Assembly: GCA_013348725.1 (NCBI GenBank)
Contig: CP054689.1
Location: forward strand, 1,786,501-1,850,500
Length of the DNA stretch: 64,000 nucleotides
From: Ectothiorhodospiraceae bacterium 2226
Lineage (GTDB): Bacteria; Pseudomonadota; Gammaproteobacteria; GCA-013348725
Direction: 5' to 3'
Every line of letters starts with the position of its first letter. Position 1 is the stretch's first letter. The notes under the pieces were generated by a model that made no database searches, was not told the DNA's origin, and saw only the letters and a program-made list of their open reading frames with translations. This document shows, in pieces, positions 28,763-38,153 of this stretch. The position numbers and the translations under genes are program-made.

Positions 28763-29773
28763 ATGAATTGGTTGGCGTATCTGTTCGCCGGACTCTTGAT
28801 GCTACTGGGAGTGATCAGTTTCATCCCTTTGCCAGGTGGTGTCCCTGATACGGGCGTGGCTGGCACGGAGATGGTTCTCGGGGGCGTTCTGGTCCTCTGG
28901 GGCGGTGCGCTCTTCTTGGCTCGTAGGGCGCAATATCGGGGTGGTCTAGCGACCGTGACGGGCGCGTTTCTCTTTGGAATCGGTGTTTATGTCACTCTTG
29001 CCCCGTTCACGGATCCGTTGAAGTTCCAGGCGACCGCGGGGGTGAAACTTACGGCGTCCCTGCTCTTTCTCGGGCCGGCGTTGGCGCTACTGGCCCTGGG
29101 GCATAGGAACCACGCGCGGCGGCGGGTTGCAGCCAGGGAGGCGCGATTGTCGATGGCGTCGGAGCGTCTTGTCCATGAGGGGGCTGAGCCCGACGAGGCT
29201 AAGGCTGTCGCCGGTCCCGGTCGTGTTCCCGGAACGTTACTGGATACCCTGGCGGAAATATCCTTTACGAAGGGGCCGCGCGGTGAAGACCTCTACCATC
29301 CCTATGGGTTGTTGTTCAGGGGGCGGGTAGTCGCCGACCCTGAACTCAAGGACCGGATCGTCAAGCAACACAAGGATTTCATCAGGTACGTCTTGCCGGT
29401 GGCTGTGATTTATGGGGCGTGGATGGGGCTGCGAGGGCCTCTGCTGATTGACCTGTTCGTGCTGCTTCTCGTTGCCTCCTTGTTGCAATGGCGCGTGGAA
29501 CGCCTGGTGCAGGGCTTGCCTGTTTGGGGGCAACTACCCGGTGGACGGGATGTGATTCGTCGCATGGGGCGTCTCTATCCAAGCTGGTTGAAGCGGGCAA
29601 TGATCCTGAACGGCCTGCTTTTGATGGTCATCGCAGCGGCGATGCCGTGGTTAATGCGGCGACCCCTCGTGGAGATTGCGGACCTCGTTGCTATCGGCGC
29701 CGGCGTGGGCATTGCCTGTGTCTTGCTCGGGATCTTACTGCTTCGGGCAGGCAAGTCAGGTGAAGGTGCTTAG
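28763..29773 (+). CDS. polytopic membrane protein, unrecognised
   Basis: This is a 336-residue protein with about seven hydrophobic segments: near residues 4-22, 34-52, 61-81, 91-111, 212-245 (two close segments), 275-294 and 301-325. Between segments four and five lies a soluble loop of about 95 residues (ARLSMASERLVHEGAEPDEA and beyond, containing PELKDRIVKQHKDFIRYV). No family is recognised. It precedes the histidine kinase gene by 135 bases on the same strand, so an accessory or sensory role there is possible but unsupported. Confidence 0.7.
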   Translation: MNWLAYLFAGLLMLLGVISFIPLPGGVPDTGVAGTEMVLGGVLVLWGGALFLARRAQYRGGLATVTGAFLFGIGVYVTLAPFTDPLKFQATAGVKLTASLLFLGPALALLALGHRNHARRRVAAREARLSMASERLVHEGAEPDEAKAVAGPGRVPGTLLDTLAEISFTKGPRGEDLYHPYGLLFRGRVVADPELKDRIVKQHKDFIRYVLPVAVIYGAWMGLRGPLLIDLFVLLLVASLLQWRVERLVQGLPVWGQLPGGRDVIRRMGRLYPSWLKRAMILNGLLLMVIAAAMPWLMRRPLVEIADLVAIGAGVGIACVLLGILLLRAGKSGEGA

Positions 29774-29908
29774 CACCTCGCAATCCTTGTCGTCGTCGGC
29801 CTTCCGGCGGTATGTTATCGATCCACAGAGAAAAGTGGTCGGGGTGGTTTGCGCCTGCAGTATCGCGCGGCCGGGCCGGCCGCGCATAATAAGAAAATGG
29901 TGGCCTGA

Positions 29909-31633
29909 GTGTCTGATTCCACCGATTCGGTCCTGCTGGCCGACCGCGTGCGTCTGCTGTACAAGCAGATTCCAACCCTGCATTACGGTGCGCTCATCGT
30001 AGCGGTCGTAACCGTTATCGTCCTATGGGGCACCGTCCCCCGGCATTTGCTGATCGGCTGGGCCGCTTTATTCCTGCTTCTCTCCGGCATGCGGCTGCTC
30101 CTCGTGCGGCGTTTCTTCAGTCGCGAACGCGACGACGCCGATGTGCTCAGATGGCGTCACCAGACGACACTGGTCGGGGTGTTCTCGGGGAGCCTGTTCG
30201 GCTTCGGCGGGGCGCTGTTCGTGTCGTACGCGGATCCCTACCAGGTCATTTTCATCATAGTGCTGATCTTCGGTGCGGTGGGCAGCGCCATCGTCGCCCA
30301 ATCCGCCTACCCGCCCGCCTACGCCACTTTCGCGTTCTTCGCGGTGGTCCCGTTCGGCGTCAGCCTGATGCTGCGCTCCGAGACGGCGTTGATGTGGATC
30401 GGCGCGCTCACGCTGGTCTACCTCTTGTCACAGTTCGGTCACGGGCGCCACTTGTCGCGCATGGTTTCAGAGTGGGTACGGGTGCGTTCGGAAAACGCCG
30501 ACCTGGTCGAGCGGCTGCGCGAGGAGAACCAGCGTGCCGAGCAGGCGGTCGTGGCCAAGTCCCGTTTTCTCGCCTCGGCAAGCCATGACCTGCGCCAGCC
30601 GCTGCACGCGTTGGAGTTGTTCGTCGAGGCGCAGGGCCAGGAGCAGCTGGCGCCGCCCGCGGAGCAATTGCGTCGGCGCATGGGGGCGTCGGTCAGCGCG
30701 CTCGGCGAGCTCATCAACGGTCTGCTTGACGTCTCGAAGCTCGAGGCCGACACCGTGGAGGCGGCGCCGCGCCCACTGGCGCTTGCGCCGCTGTTCGAGA
30801 GGCTGAAGGCGGAGCTCGGGCCGCGCGCCGAGGCCGCGGGCCTGCGCCTGCGGCTCGGCGCGGGCCGCTACTGGGTCGTGAGTGACCCGCAGCACCTGGA
30901 ACGCATCCTGCGCAATCTGCTCGACAATGCGTTGAAGTACACGCGCCAGGGGGCAATTCTGGTGGTTTGCCGGCGCCGCGGCGACCGGCTCGCCATCGAG
31001 GTCCGGGATACGGGCGTGGGGATCGACCCCGCCGCGCAAGCGAATATTTTTCAAGAGTTCTTTCAGGCGCACAATCCGGAGCGCGACAGCGCGAAGGGGC
31101 TCGGCCTCGGCCTGGCCATCGTCAAGGGCCTGGCGGACAGGCTCGGGCACGAGCTGGAGGTCGATTCGCGGCCGGGCGCCGGTTCGGTGTTCCGCTTGCT
31201 GCTGCCGCGCAGCGCGCCCGGCGATGTGCCGCAAAGTGCCCCCCTGGTTTCCACCGGGCCGCGAGGGTTGCGGGTGGTCGTCGTCGACGACGACGCGGCG
31301 ATTCGGGCCGGGCTCGAGTCGGTCCTGAGCGGTTGGGGGTGTCGGGTGGCGGGTTACGAGTCTGCGCGCGAGTGCATCGAGGATGCAGCGCGCGGGTGGT
31401 CTCCGGATGTCCTGCTGGTGGACTTTCGGCTGCGCGAGGGCCGCACCGGGGACGCCGACGTTTCCGCGCTTCGCGCCTTCTTCAAACGTCCGCTACCCGC
31501 CTTCGTGATTACCGGCGAAACGGCTCCCGAACCCTTGAGACGTATCGCCGCCGCCGGTCTGAGGGTCCTGCACAAGCCCCTGCAGCCGGCGCGTCTGCGC
31601 GCCGCACTCGCCACCGTCGCCGCTCCGCACTGA
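29909..31633 (+). CDS. hybrid sensor histidine kinase/response regulator
   Basis: This is a 574-residue protein from GTG 29909. Six or so N-terminal helices (residues 24-175) form a membrane sensor, followed by a coiled coil. The HisKA H-box is ASHDLRQPLHALELF. The ATPase has LRNLLDNALKYT, VRDTGVGIDP and GLGLGLAIVKGLA. A C-terminal receiver has VVVVDDDAAIRAGLE, phospho-acceptor Asp in LLVDFRLREG and Lys in LHKPLQP. The phosphoryl group probably passes to the LuxR-type regulator at 34036-34671. The signal is unknown. Confidence 0.92.
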   Translation: MSDSTDSVLLADRVRLLYKQIPTLHYGALIVAVVTVIVLWGTVPRHLLIGWAALFLLLSGMRLLLVRRFFSRERDDADVLRWRHQTTLVGVFSGSLFGFGGALFVSYADPYQVIFIIVLIFGAVGSAIVAQSAYPPAYATFAFFAVVPFGVSLMLRSETALMWIGALTLVYLLSQFGHGRHLSRMVSEWVRVRSENADLVERLREENQRAEQAVVAKSRFLASASHDLRQPLHALELFVEAQGQEQLAPPAEQLRRRMGASVSALGELINGLLDVSKLEADTVEAAPRPLALAPLFERLKAELGPRAEAAGLRLRLGAGRYWVVSDPQHLERILRNLLDNALKYTRQGAILVVCRRRGDRLAIEVRDTGVGIDPAAQANIFQEFFQAHNPERDSAKGLGLGLAIVKGLADRLGHELEVDSRPGAGSVFRLLLPRSAPGDVPQSAPLVSTGPRGLRVVVVDDDAAIRAGLESVLSGWGCRVAGYESARECIEDAARGWSPDVLLVDFRLREGRTGDADVSALRAFFKRPLPAFVITGETAPEPLRRIAAAGLRVLHKPLQPARLRAALATVAAPH

Positions 31634-31774
31634 TTCCTGTGTCGGCCATGCCTGGGTCAACAATGATCCCGGGCGACACGGCCCGCCTATGCGGATCCGC
31701 ATAGGCGCTAGGCAATCCAGCCGATTTACGATGCATGCCGGCGCCGTGCACCATCCCCGGGCGATTCGCGGGCA

Positions 31775-33976
31775 ATGGGCCGGACGACGACAATGACCAT
31801 GCAAACCCCTACTAGCATTCCTTCGGTGCGGGCGCAGTACCGCATTCTGCTGTGGGCGGCGGTTCTCGTCGTCCTCACTCTCGGCCTGAGCGCCTGCGGC
31901 GGAGGCGGCGGTAACCCGCCAGGGAACGGCGCCGAGGTAGGGGACGGCGCGGAGACAGGAGACGGCGGAGGCGATCCGGTAACCCCCGTCGCTCCCCGGT
32001 TCGCCTACGTCGCCAACGAGAGCGCCGATACCGTCTCCACCTACATGGTCGATGCGGACTCGGGGCGTCTCGCGTGGATAGGCAGGGTTGACGCCGGAAA
32101 CGGCCCGCGCGGCGTTGCCGTCGATCCCTCGGCCCGGTGGGCCTATGTCGCCAACTACGGGAGCGACACGATCTCGCAGTACTCGATCGGCAGCGACGGC
32201 CGTCTCAGCCCGATGGCGCCTGCCGCCGTCGCGGCCGAAGCGGGCCCGGTCACCGTCGCCATCGATCCCGCCGGCCAGTTTGCCTACGCGGTTAACTTCG
32301 ATGCGAACACCGTCTCGCAGTACGCCATCGACGAGGAAGGCAGCCTCGCGCCACTGTGGGCGGCCACAGTGGAAACCGGCGCGGGGCCCATCGCGCTCAG
32401 CCTGGATCCCTCAGGACGCTACGCCTACGTGGTGAACAACGGCGACGGTAGCGTTTCTCAGTACACCGTCGGGAGCGACGGGACGCTCACACCCATGGCG
32501 TTGGCAGCCGTGTCGGCGGGTTTGCAGCCGCGTGCCATCGCTCTCGACGCGGCGGGTCATGTCTACGTGGCCAATGTCGGTGACAACAGCGTGTCCCAGT
32601 ATCGCATCGGCAGCGACGGCAGCCTGACTGAGATCGCCGGCGCAGTGCTCGCGGGCACCTCGCCCCACGCCGTCAGCGTCGACCCCGAGGGGCGCTACGT
32701 CTACGTTGCCAATAGCGGCGACGACACGGTGTCGCAGTACACCATCGACAGCGACGGCACACTTGCCCCGATGGCCGCCGGCAGCGTGGCAACGGGCGCG
32801 CAGCCCCGTGCGGTCACGGTGGATCCTTCCGGGCAGTACGTCTATGTGAGTAACTACGCTGACAGCAGCGTCGCGCAATACGTCATTACCGACGACGGAT
32901 CGCTCGCCGCGATAACGCCGGGCACCGTCCCCGCACATGGCGGCCCAATCGGCGTGGCCGTGAGCGGCGGTGCCGCGGTAGAGAGCGTGCCACAACATGC
33001 ATACGTGGCGAACGAGGGTGCCGATTTATCCCAGTACGACGTCGACAGCGATGGCACCCTCGCCCCCATGTCGCCCCACGGCGTGGCGGCCGAGTCGGCG
33101 CCGTCGGCTGTCGCCCTCCATCCTTCGGGCGCGTACGCGTACGCAGCCAACCTCGGCAGCGCCAGCATCTCCCAGTATCGGGTCGCCGCCGACGGAAGCC
33201 TCAGCCCACTGACTCCGGCGAGCGTGAGCGCCGCCGCGGGGCCCAGCGACATTGTCGTCGATCCGAGTGGCCGCTATGCCTACGCGACGGGTTATTACGG
33301 GGTCGTCGCCCAGTTCACCATCGGCAGCGACGGCACCTTGAGCCCGATGGCAACCGCCTACGCCCTTGCCGGTTCCCAGCCCCGGGCGCTTGCGGTGGAC
33401 CCGTCCGGGCGCTACGTGTACGTCGCCAACTATACGGGGGCCAACATCTCCCAATATGCCATAGGCGCGGATGGCAGCCTGAGCGCGCTGACCACCCCGA
33501 GCGTCGCGACGGGCGTTAATCCGACCGCCATCGTCGTCGATCCTACGGGTCGCTATGTCTACGTGCCGAGCTATGGCTACATCGTCTCCCAGTACGCCAT
33601 CGGCAGCGATGGGAGCCTTCACCCCATGGCCACACCGACCGTGGCCACCGGCCTTTGGGCCAGCGATATCGCCATAGACCCGACCGGCCGTTACGCCTAC
33701 GTGACAAGCAGCGGGGAAGACAGCGTCTGGCAGTACAGGATCGACGTCGACGGCAGCTTGACGGCGATGGCAAACGCCACGGTGGCTGCCGGCGCCCGAC
33801 CGACCGGCGTTGCGCTCGACCCTTCAGGCCGCTACGCCTACGTCACGAACTACAACGGGGGCGATGTCTCGCAATACCGGCTTGCCTCCGATGGCAGCCT
33901 GGACCCCATGACAACCGCCGCGGTGGCAGCGGGTTCGGGTCCGGTCGCGGTGACCGTCGGCGGGACGTATCGCTAG
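31775..33976 (+). CDS. beta-propeller lipoprotein (YVTN/lactonase-like repeats)
   Basis: This is a 733-residue exported protein. The N-terminus has a membrane helix ending in the lipobox LSACGGGG, followed by a Gly/Asp-rich linker. The rest is some 14-15 tandem repeats of about 45 residues of the form YAYVANYGSDTISQYSIGSD, then G-x-LSPM, then VAIDPAGQ. This is the pattern of YVTN or 6-phosphogluconolactonase-like beta-propellers, enough for two propellers. It is likely to sit on the outer membrane as a binding or scaffold protein. It is flanked by a hybrid kinase and its probable regulator. Start could be ATG 31775 or 31793. Confidence 0.85.
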   Translation: MGRTTTMTMQTPTSIPSVRAQYRILLWAAVLVVLTLGLSACGGGGGNPPGNGAEVGDGAETGDGGGDPVTPVAPRFAYVANESADTVSTYMVDADSGRLAWIGRVDAGNGPRGVAVDPSARWAYVANYGSDTISQYSIGSDGRLSPMAPAAVAAEAGPVTVAIDPAGQFAYAVNFDANTVSQYAIDEEGSLAPLWAATVETGAGPIALSLDPSGRYAYVVNNGDGSVSQYTVGSDGTLTPMALAAVSAGLQPRAIALDAAGHVYVANVGDNSVSQYRIGSDGSLTEIAGAVLAGTSPHAVSVDPEGRYVYVANSGDDTVSQYTIDSDGTLAPMAAGSVATGAQPRAVTVDPSGQYVYVSNYADSSVAQYVITDDGSLAAITPGTVPAHGGPIGVAVSGGAAVESVPQHAYVANEGADLSQYDVDSDGTLAPMSPHGVAAESAPSAVALHPSGAYAYAANLGSASISQYRVAADGSLSPLTPASVSAAAGPSDIVVDPSGRYAYATGYYGVVAQFTIGSDGTLSPMATAYALAGSQPRALAVDPSGRYVYVANYTGANISQYAIGADGSLSALTTPSVATGVNPTAIVVDPTGRYVYVPSYGYIVSQYAIGSDGSLHPMATPTVATGLWASDIAIDPTGRYAYVTSSGEDSVWQYRIDVDGSLTAMANATVAAGARPTGVALDPSGRYAYVTNYNGGDVSQYRLASDGSLDPMTTAAVAAGSGPVAVTVGGTYR

Positions 33977-34035
33977 GGCGTGCCGGGGGTGTGTGGCGTG
34001 ACAGGGCGCACTCAGCAGAGATCCCCGCGCAGCGA

Positions 34036-34671
34036 TCAGTCCTCCTCGAGGGTCGCCACGTAGCCGAGCCGAATGGCCTTGGCGAGGGCTTCCGTGCGGT
34101 TGCTTGCGTGCAGGTGCTTGATGATGGCGGTGACGTGTATGCGAACCGTGCCTTCGGCCATCCCGAGACGGCGGGCGATGGCCTTGTTGGGCAGGCCCTC
34201 CGCAAGTAGTGCCAGCACCTCCTGCTGACGCGGGGTGAGCCCCGTCGGCGGCCTCTGCGCGGATGGAGCGGAGCCGGCGATGAGCGCCGGCGGCAGATAG
34301 ATGCCCCCGGCAAGGACCAGTCGCAGTGCCTCGATGAGCAGCGCGCTGTCCGAGGACTTCGGGATATACCCGCTTGCCCCGGCGTTGACGGCTGCGGCGA
34401 TGGTGTCGCGCGACTCATGCGCGGAGACGATCACGATCGGGAGCGTCGGATCGGCCTGTCGGAAACGCCGCAGGCAGTGCAGCCGGTCCTTCCCATCGCC
34501 GAGGCCCAGGTCGAGCAGGACCAAGTCCGCGTCCGGCGCCTCGCGAAGCCGCTGCAGGCCCTCCTCGCAACTGCCGGCCTCGGCGAGCGTGAGTGAACCA
34601 TCGAGCCGGGGAAGCACCGACTTCAGGCCTGCGCGAAAAAGGGCGTGGTCGTCGACCAGTAGCAGCTTCAT
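34036..34671 (-). CDS. LuxR/NarL-type response regulator
   Basis: This is a 211-residue regulator. The receiver starts MKLLLVDDHALFRAGLKSVL, with phospho-acceptor Asp in DLVLLDLGLGDG, Ser/Lys in GYIPKSSDS and a conserved hydrophobic core. The C-terminal LuxR HTH reads LTPRQQEVLALLAEGLPNKA, then IARRLGMAEGTVRIHVTAI. DNA binding depends on phosphorylation. The only kinase nearby is the hybrid one at 29909-31633, convergent with it, so they probably form one system; targets are unknown. Confidence 0.92.
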   Translation of the reverse strand: MKLLLVDDHALFRAGLKSVLPRLDGSLTLAEAGSCEEGLQRLREAPDADLVLLDLGLGDGKDRLHCLRRFRQADPTLPIVIVSAHESRDTIAAAVNAGASGYIPKSSDSALLIEALRLVLAGGIYLPPALIAGSAPSAQRPPTGLTPRQQEVLALLAEGLPNKAIARRLGMAEGTVRIHVTAIIKHLHASNRTEALAKAIRLGYVATLEED

Positions 34672-35044
34672 TGTGTTTGGAAATCACGCGAGAGTTCCCG
34701 GGATACTCCCGAAAGGGGGGAGGCCCGTCAATACCTGGCCCCCCCGCGCCACAATAGCTGTCACTTCTCTCGAGTGGGATGTTGTAAGAGACCGAGGAGA
34801 GCCTATGGCGGCTCCGTCGCCGCCAAGCTATACAGGAGCAGGACTTGCGCGGCCTTGAGCAGAGCGAGGACGTTCAGTGCTCCCGGCGCGTCGATCGTCT
34901 TCATGGGCAAGAACGCGGGCTGACGCCCGCCTCAGAGGGCGCGGGGGTAGCGGGAATGCGAGTCAGGCCTGGCCTGGCTCTATATCACTGGTCTCCCTCA
35001 AACTGCTTCCTCGCACGCGCGCTCGCGGCCGAGAGGCGGGCGCA
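34672..35044. other. intergenic region, 373 bases
   Basis: Upstream of the response regulator gene and downstream of the HxlR gene. A short cgggctgacgcccg hairpin near 34917 belongs to the same dispersed type as one near 6660. No gene is supported. Confidence 0.4.
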
Positions 35045-35752
35045 TCACGTCGCGCCGGCCCTCACGTCCAGACGGTCGGCGCGCGCCGCCTGCTCCGCTA
35101 TCGCCGACAGCTTCAGCCAGCGCCCCACGCTGCGCGCCAGATCGTGCCGGCCATGGACCCGGATCTCGTCGCGTTGGATCGCCGGGGCTAACGGTCGCTG
35201 GCCGATCCAGATAGGGCCCATCACCCGCACGCTGGTGGTGATGTAAAGGTCCACCTCGAATCCGGGGTCCGACTGGCACAGGTCGACGTCGCCGTCCTCG
35301 ATGAGCAGCCACCAGCGCCGCAGCTCCGGCGGCGCGTCGCTGTAGTCGAACTGCACCACCGTGCGCCCCGGCGGCAGAACCCCGGTATCGATGCGCCGGC
35401 GCATATCCCACATGAGCACGCCCGCGTCCCAGTCCGGGCCGTCGGCGGCGCTTTCCACCCAGCGCCGGCCCCACAGGCCCATGGCGATGATGATCGGGCC
35501 GAGCGCCTCGCCGGCCTCCGTCAGGCGGTAGGCGCCGCCGCCACCGCGCTCCACGATGCCGTGGGTGACGAGTTCCCGCAGGCGCCGAGCGAGGAGGGGG
35601 CGCGACATCAGCGGCACGCCGCGGTGGATCTCATTGAAGCCGGAGGACCCGCTGATCAATTCGCGCAGGATCAGCGGCGTCCAGCGCCTGGTCAGCACCT
35701 CCGAGGCCTTGGCCACGGGGCAGAACTGACCGTATCCGGTTCGGTCCGTCAT
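35045..35752 (-). CDS. HxlR-family transcriptional regulator with C-terminal SCP2-like domain
   Basis: This is a 235-residue protein from ATG 35752. The winged helix of the HxlR family covers about residues 10-100: FCPVAKASEVLTRRWTPLIL, with the nearby cysteine, LISGSSGFNEIHRGVPLMS and RPLLARRLRELVTHGIVER. The second half (VVQFDYSDAPPELRRWWLLI; EVDLYITTSVRVMGPIWIG) is the sterol-carrier-like domain often attached in this subgroup and probably binds a ligand. It is divergent from the small gene and cupin at 35.9-36.7 kb and may control them. Confidence 0.88.
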   Translation of the reverse strand: MTDRTGYGQFCPVAKASEVLTRRWTPLILRELISGSSGFNEIHRGVPLMSRPLLARRLRELVTHGIVERGGGGAYRLTEAGEALGPIIIAMGLWGRRWVESAADGPDWDAGVLMWDMRRRIDTGVLPPGRTVVQFDYSDAPPELRRWWLLIEDGDVDLCQSDPGFEVDLYITTSVRVMGPIWIGQRPLAPAIQRDEIRVHGRHDLARSVGRWLKLSAIAEQAARADRLDVRAGAT

Positions 35753-35907
35753 GGTGCTTCTCCCTTGCCGCGTCCGCACAGTCGTGCCCGACGCGGGGCG
35801 GCTGTCCGGTTCAGTTATTGAACTAGGCGGACGGCAGACGCTTTGGGATGCTGAATTGCCGGCGCGCTGCCGCGCCCGGCCCCTTCAGACCATGAAGGAG
35901 ACTAGCC

Positions 35908-36123
35908 ATGACAGTAGCACGCCGATCCATCGACAGCCGAATCCGCCCGCACCACGCCGGGGGCGGGCACAGGCTGCGCCGCCTGGCGCCGCGCCGGGCG
36001 CGCGCGATTCGGAGCGGCACACGCTTCCAGGCCGATTTCCCGGCCTTCCACGAGCGCTACGCCGAGGGGCGCGCCACCACCGTACCGCGCGACCACGGGA
36101 TCGTGCACGGCACGCGGTACTGA
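35908..36123 (+). CDS. small basic protein, unrecognised
   Basis: This is a 71-residue protein with a clear aaggaga ribosome binding site 7 bases before ATG 35908. The first 40 residues are very arginine-rich (RRSIDSRIRPHH; RLRRLAPRRARAIR). The rest ends ERYAEGRATTVPRDHGIVHG. It lies 47 bases before the cupin gene, so both are probably one transcript divergent from the HxlR gene. Function is unknown; strong translation signals are the main support. Confidence 0.55.
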   Translation: MTVARRSIDSRIRPHHAGGGHRLRRLAPRRARAIRSGTRFQADFPAFHERYAEGRATTVPRDHGIVHGTRY

Positions 36124-36170
36124 CGGTGCGGCGACAGCGCGATTACCACACCGATCCATAGGAGGATGCC

Positions 36171-36743
36171 ATGCAGAATCAGCACTCCCTCGCTCGGACG
36201 GCAGGCGCTTTCTCCCTAGCCGTCCTGATGTTGCTCCTGCTCGGAGTGGCGACGGCGGTACACGCGGCACCCGATCCGATCGCATCGAAGCCGCTGACTC
36301 AGCGCCATGTGTTCGTCGGCGACGTCTCGATTCAGATCACCCAGGAGCTCGAAGGGCTGCCGGCGCAGACCGTGAACATCGATGACGGCTCGCACGTGGC
36401 CGTGATGGAGTTCACCATCCAGCCCGGTGCCGTGTTTCCCTGGCACACCCATCCCGGCACCGTGCTGATCAACATCACGGAGGGTGACTTCGTGTTCTTG
36501 TTTGCGGAGGACTGTATGGAGCGCGAGTACGGGCCGGGCATGGCGCTGGTCGATCCCGGCAACACCGTGCACACGTCCTTCAATCCCAGCCGTGATGAAC
36601 CGACCGTGGTCATCGCGACGTTCCTCGGCGTACCGGAGGAGGGTCCGCTCATGAGCCCGGTGGAGGAGGGCCAGGGCGCCGACCTTGATGCGCGATGCGG
36701 CATCGAGCGCGGCCCCGACGGCAACATGCTGTCCGGATACTGA
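36171..36743 (+). CDS. exported cupin-domain protein
   Basis: This is a 190-residue protein with aggaggatgcc upstream of ATG 36171. Residues 10-32 form a signal peptide ending VHAA. The cupin core contains metal-ligand candidates in FPWHTHPGTVLI and VDPGNTVHTSFNP, with an acidic residue in ITEGDFVF. It probably acts in the periplasm, binding a metal and a small ligand. Cupins next to HxlR regulators are common, so regulation by 35045-35752 is plausible. Confidence 0.85.
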   Translation: MQNQHSLARTAGAFSLAVLMLLLLGVATAVHAAPDPIASKPLTQRHVFVGDVSIQITQELEGLPAQTVNIDDGSHVAVMEFTIQPGAVFPWHTHPGTVLINITEGDFVFLFAEDCMEREYGPGMALVDPGNTVHTSFNPSRDEPTVVIATFLGVPEEGPLMSPVEEGQGADLDARCGIERGPDGNMLSGY

Positions 36744-37055
36744 ACCCCTTGCGCGGTATCGGCGGGATGCGCGGCGGCTGAAGCGCCGTCATCCCGCCTC
36801 CCGCGCCCGGCACTCCCACTCCGCGGCCCGTTCCGGCCCGCTGTCGAGCGCCTTGGCGGGTTGATCCAGCTATGCGCGCCGAGCATCAAGGTCTGCCGCA
36901 GTGCCAGGCTGCACTGCTCCGTGAGCCGTCCCGCCAGATGCTCCACCGGTTCCCCATCCGGCGCGGTGCCAGCCTCTGCTCTCGCCGAGAGCCCCACGCC
37001 ATACAAAGACCGCGGCCGGTACCGGCCGGTGCCCTGTCCTGGGCACCCGCTCACA
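36744..37055. other. intergenic region between convergent genes, about 310 bases
   Basis: No gene or repeat is supported. The cupin gene and the MAPEG gene converge here. Confidence 0.4.
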
Positions 37056-37478
37056 CTACATCTGCAGCACCCGCGCAGCTAGGAGCACCCATAGCGAGAC
37101 GAGTACGAGCATACTCAGGAAGAAGGTATTTCGACGCATCAGGACGTTTCGATCGCGCATATGCACCGTCCCGTGCAGGAGGCGGGTGGCGACGTAAGCC
37201 CACGCCAGAGTGACCAACAGCGCGTCGACCACCCCCGCGACGTAGCTGATCAGCGCGGCGGTATAGAACAAGACCGGCATCTCGAAAAGATTCGAATAGT
37301 GCTGGTAGGCGGCGCGCATGTATCCCGGCGGTTCGGCCCCCGCGCCGTACCGAAAGTACTCCACACTCAGACCCGCGCCCACGGCTTTGAATGCGCGCGC
37401 TAACATCACCCCCGTCACCACGAAGCTCCAGCCCACCAGGGCGAGCACGGGGTATAAGATCATTTTCTGTTCCATCAT
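37056..37478 (-). CDS. MAPEG-family membrane protein
   Basis: This is a 140-residue four-helix membrane protein from ATG 37478 (a second ATG follows at 37475). Segments at about residues 7-28, 65-84, 85-102 and 118-138 match MAPEG topology. The conserved AAYQHYSNLFEMPVLFYTAA segment contains the glutathione-site-like N-x-x-E motif. MAPEG proteins act on lipophilic electrophiles or peroxides using glutathione. It is divergent from a TetR gene with a palindrome between them, which suggests control by that repressor. Confidence 0.88.
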   Translation of the reverse strand: MMEQKMILYPVLALVGWSFVVTGVMLARAFKAVGAGLSVEYFRYGAGAEPPGYMRAAYQHYSNLFEMPVLFYTAALISYVAGVVDALLVTLAWAYVATRLLHGTVHMRDRNVLMRRNTFFLSMLVLVSLWVLLAARVLQM

Positions 37479-37532
37479 CGCCCCTCGGTCGTTCCGGCGC
37501 GTGCCGACACGACGAGGATGGTATGCATTTAA

Positions 37533-37552
37533 TTTATGTTCAACGACATAAA
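37533..37552. promoter_or_regulatory. candidate TetR operator
   Basis: A perfect inverted repeat, TTTATGT-N6-ACATAAA, lies in the 87-base gap between the divergent MAPEG and TetR genes, ending 13 bases before the TetR start codon. Position and symmetry fit an autoregulatory operator shared by both genes. Confidence 0.55.
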
Positions 37553-37565
37553 AAGGAGGGGGGGA

Positions 37566-38153
37566 ATGTTCTACACCAAGGCGCACAAGCAGAAGAGTCG
37601 GGAGCGCATACTCGAAAGCGCCAGCCGCCTGTTCGCGCACCGCGGCTACGATTCGGTGTCGATTGACGAGCTGATGCACGATGCCGGTATGACACGCGGG
37701 GCGTTCTACAACCATTTCGAGGATAAGGCCGAACTTTACGCAGATGCCATCATGTACGCCGCCACGCGGAGCCCGCGGGCGGCGGAGCAGGCCGGTGCGA
37801 CCTCCTCGGCCGCGTCCCTTGGCGCCTTCCTGAATACCTATCTCTCCCGTGCGCACGTCGAAGACGTCGAAACGCCCTGTCCGCTCGCGTTTCTCGTTAC
37901 CGACGTCGGCGCGCGCAATGGCAAGGTTCGAAGGGCCTACACCAGGGTCTACCGTAGCCTGGTGCGGCTTATCAGCAAGCGACTAGGCGACATGCGGGCG
38001 CATGACCGACGCGACACCGTTATGGCGGTTACCGCATTGATGATCGGCGGGGTTGCGGTTGGGCGCGCTTTGGACGATGCACAAGTCACAGAGAGGCTGT
38101 TGCGCAGCTGTCGCGTTACCGCACGGCGCCTTCTTGAAGAGATACGCGAGTAA
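37566..38153 (+). CDS. TetR-family repressor
   Basis: This is a 195-residue protein from ATG 37566, chosen because ggagggggg precedes it. The HTH occupies about residues 11-57: RILESASRLFAHRGYDSVSI, DELMHDAGMTRGAFYNHF and KAELYADAI. The ligand-binding half is helical, with AFLNTYLSRAHVED and CPLAFLVTDVG, a cysteine that recurs in this subgroup. It probably represses the divergent MAPEG gene in response to a toxic or electrophilic compound. The link is inferred from gene order and the palindrome. Confidence 0.88.
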   Translation: MFYTKAHKQKSRERILESASRLFAHRGYDSVSIDELMHDAGMTRGAFYNHFEDKAELYADAIMYAATRSPRAAEQAGATSSAASLGAFLNTYLSRAHVEDVETPCPLAFLVTDVGARNGKVRRAYTRVYRSLVRLISKRLGDMRAHDRRDTVMAVTALMIGGVAVGRALDDAQVTERLLRSCRVTARRLLEEIRE

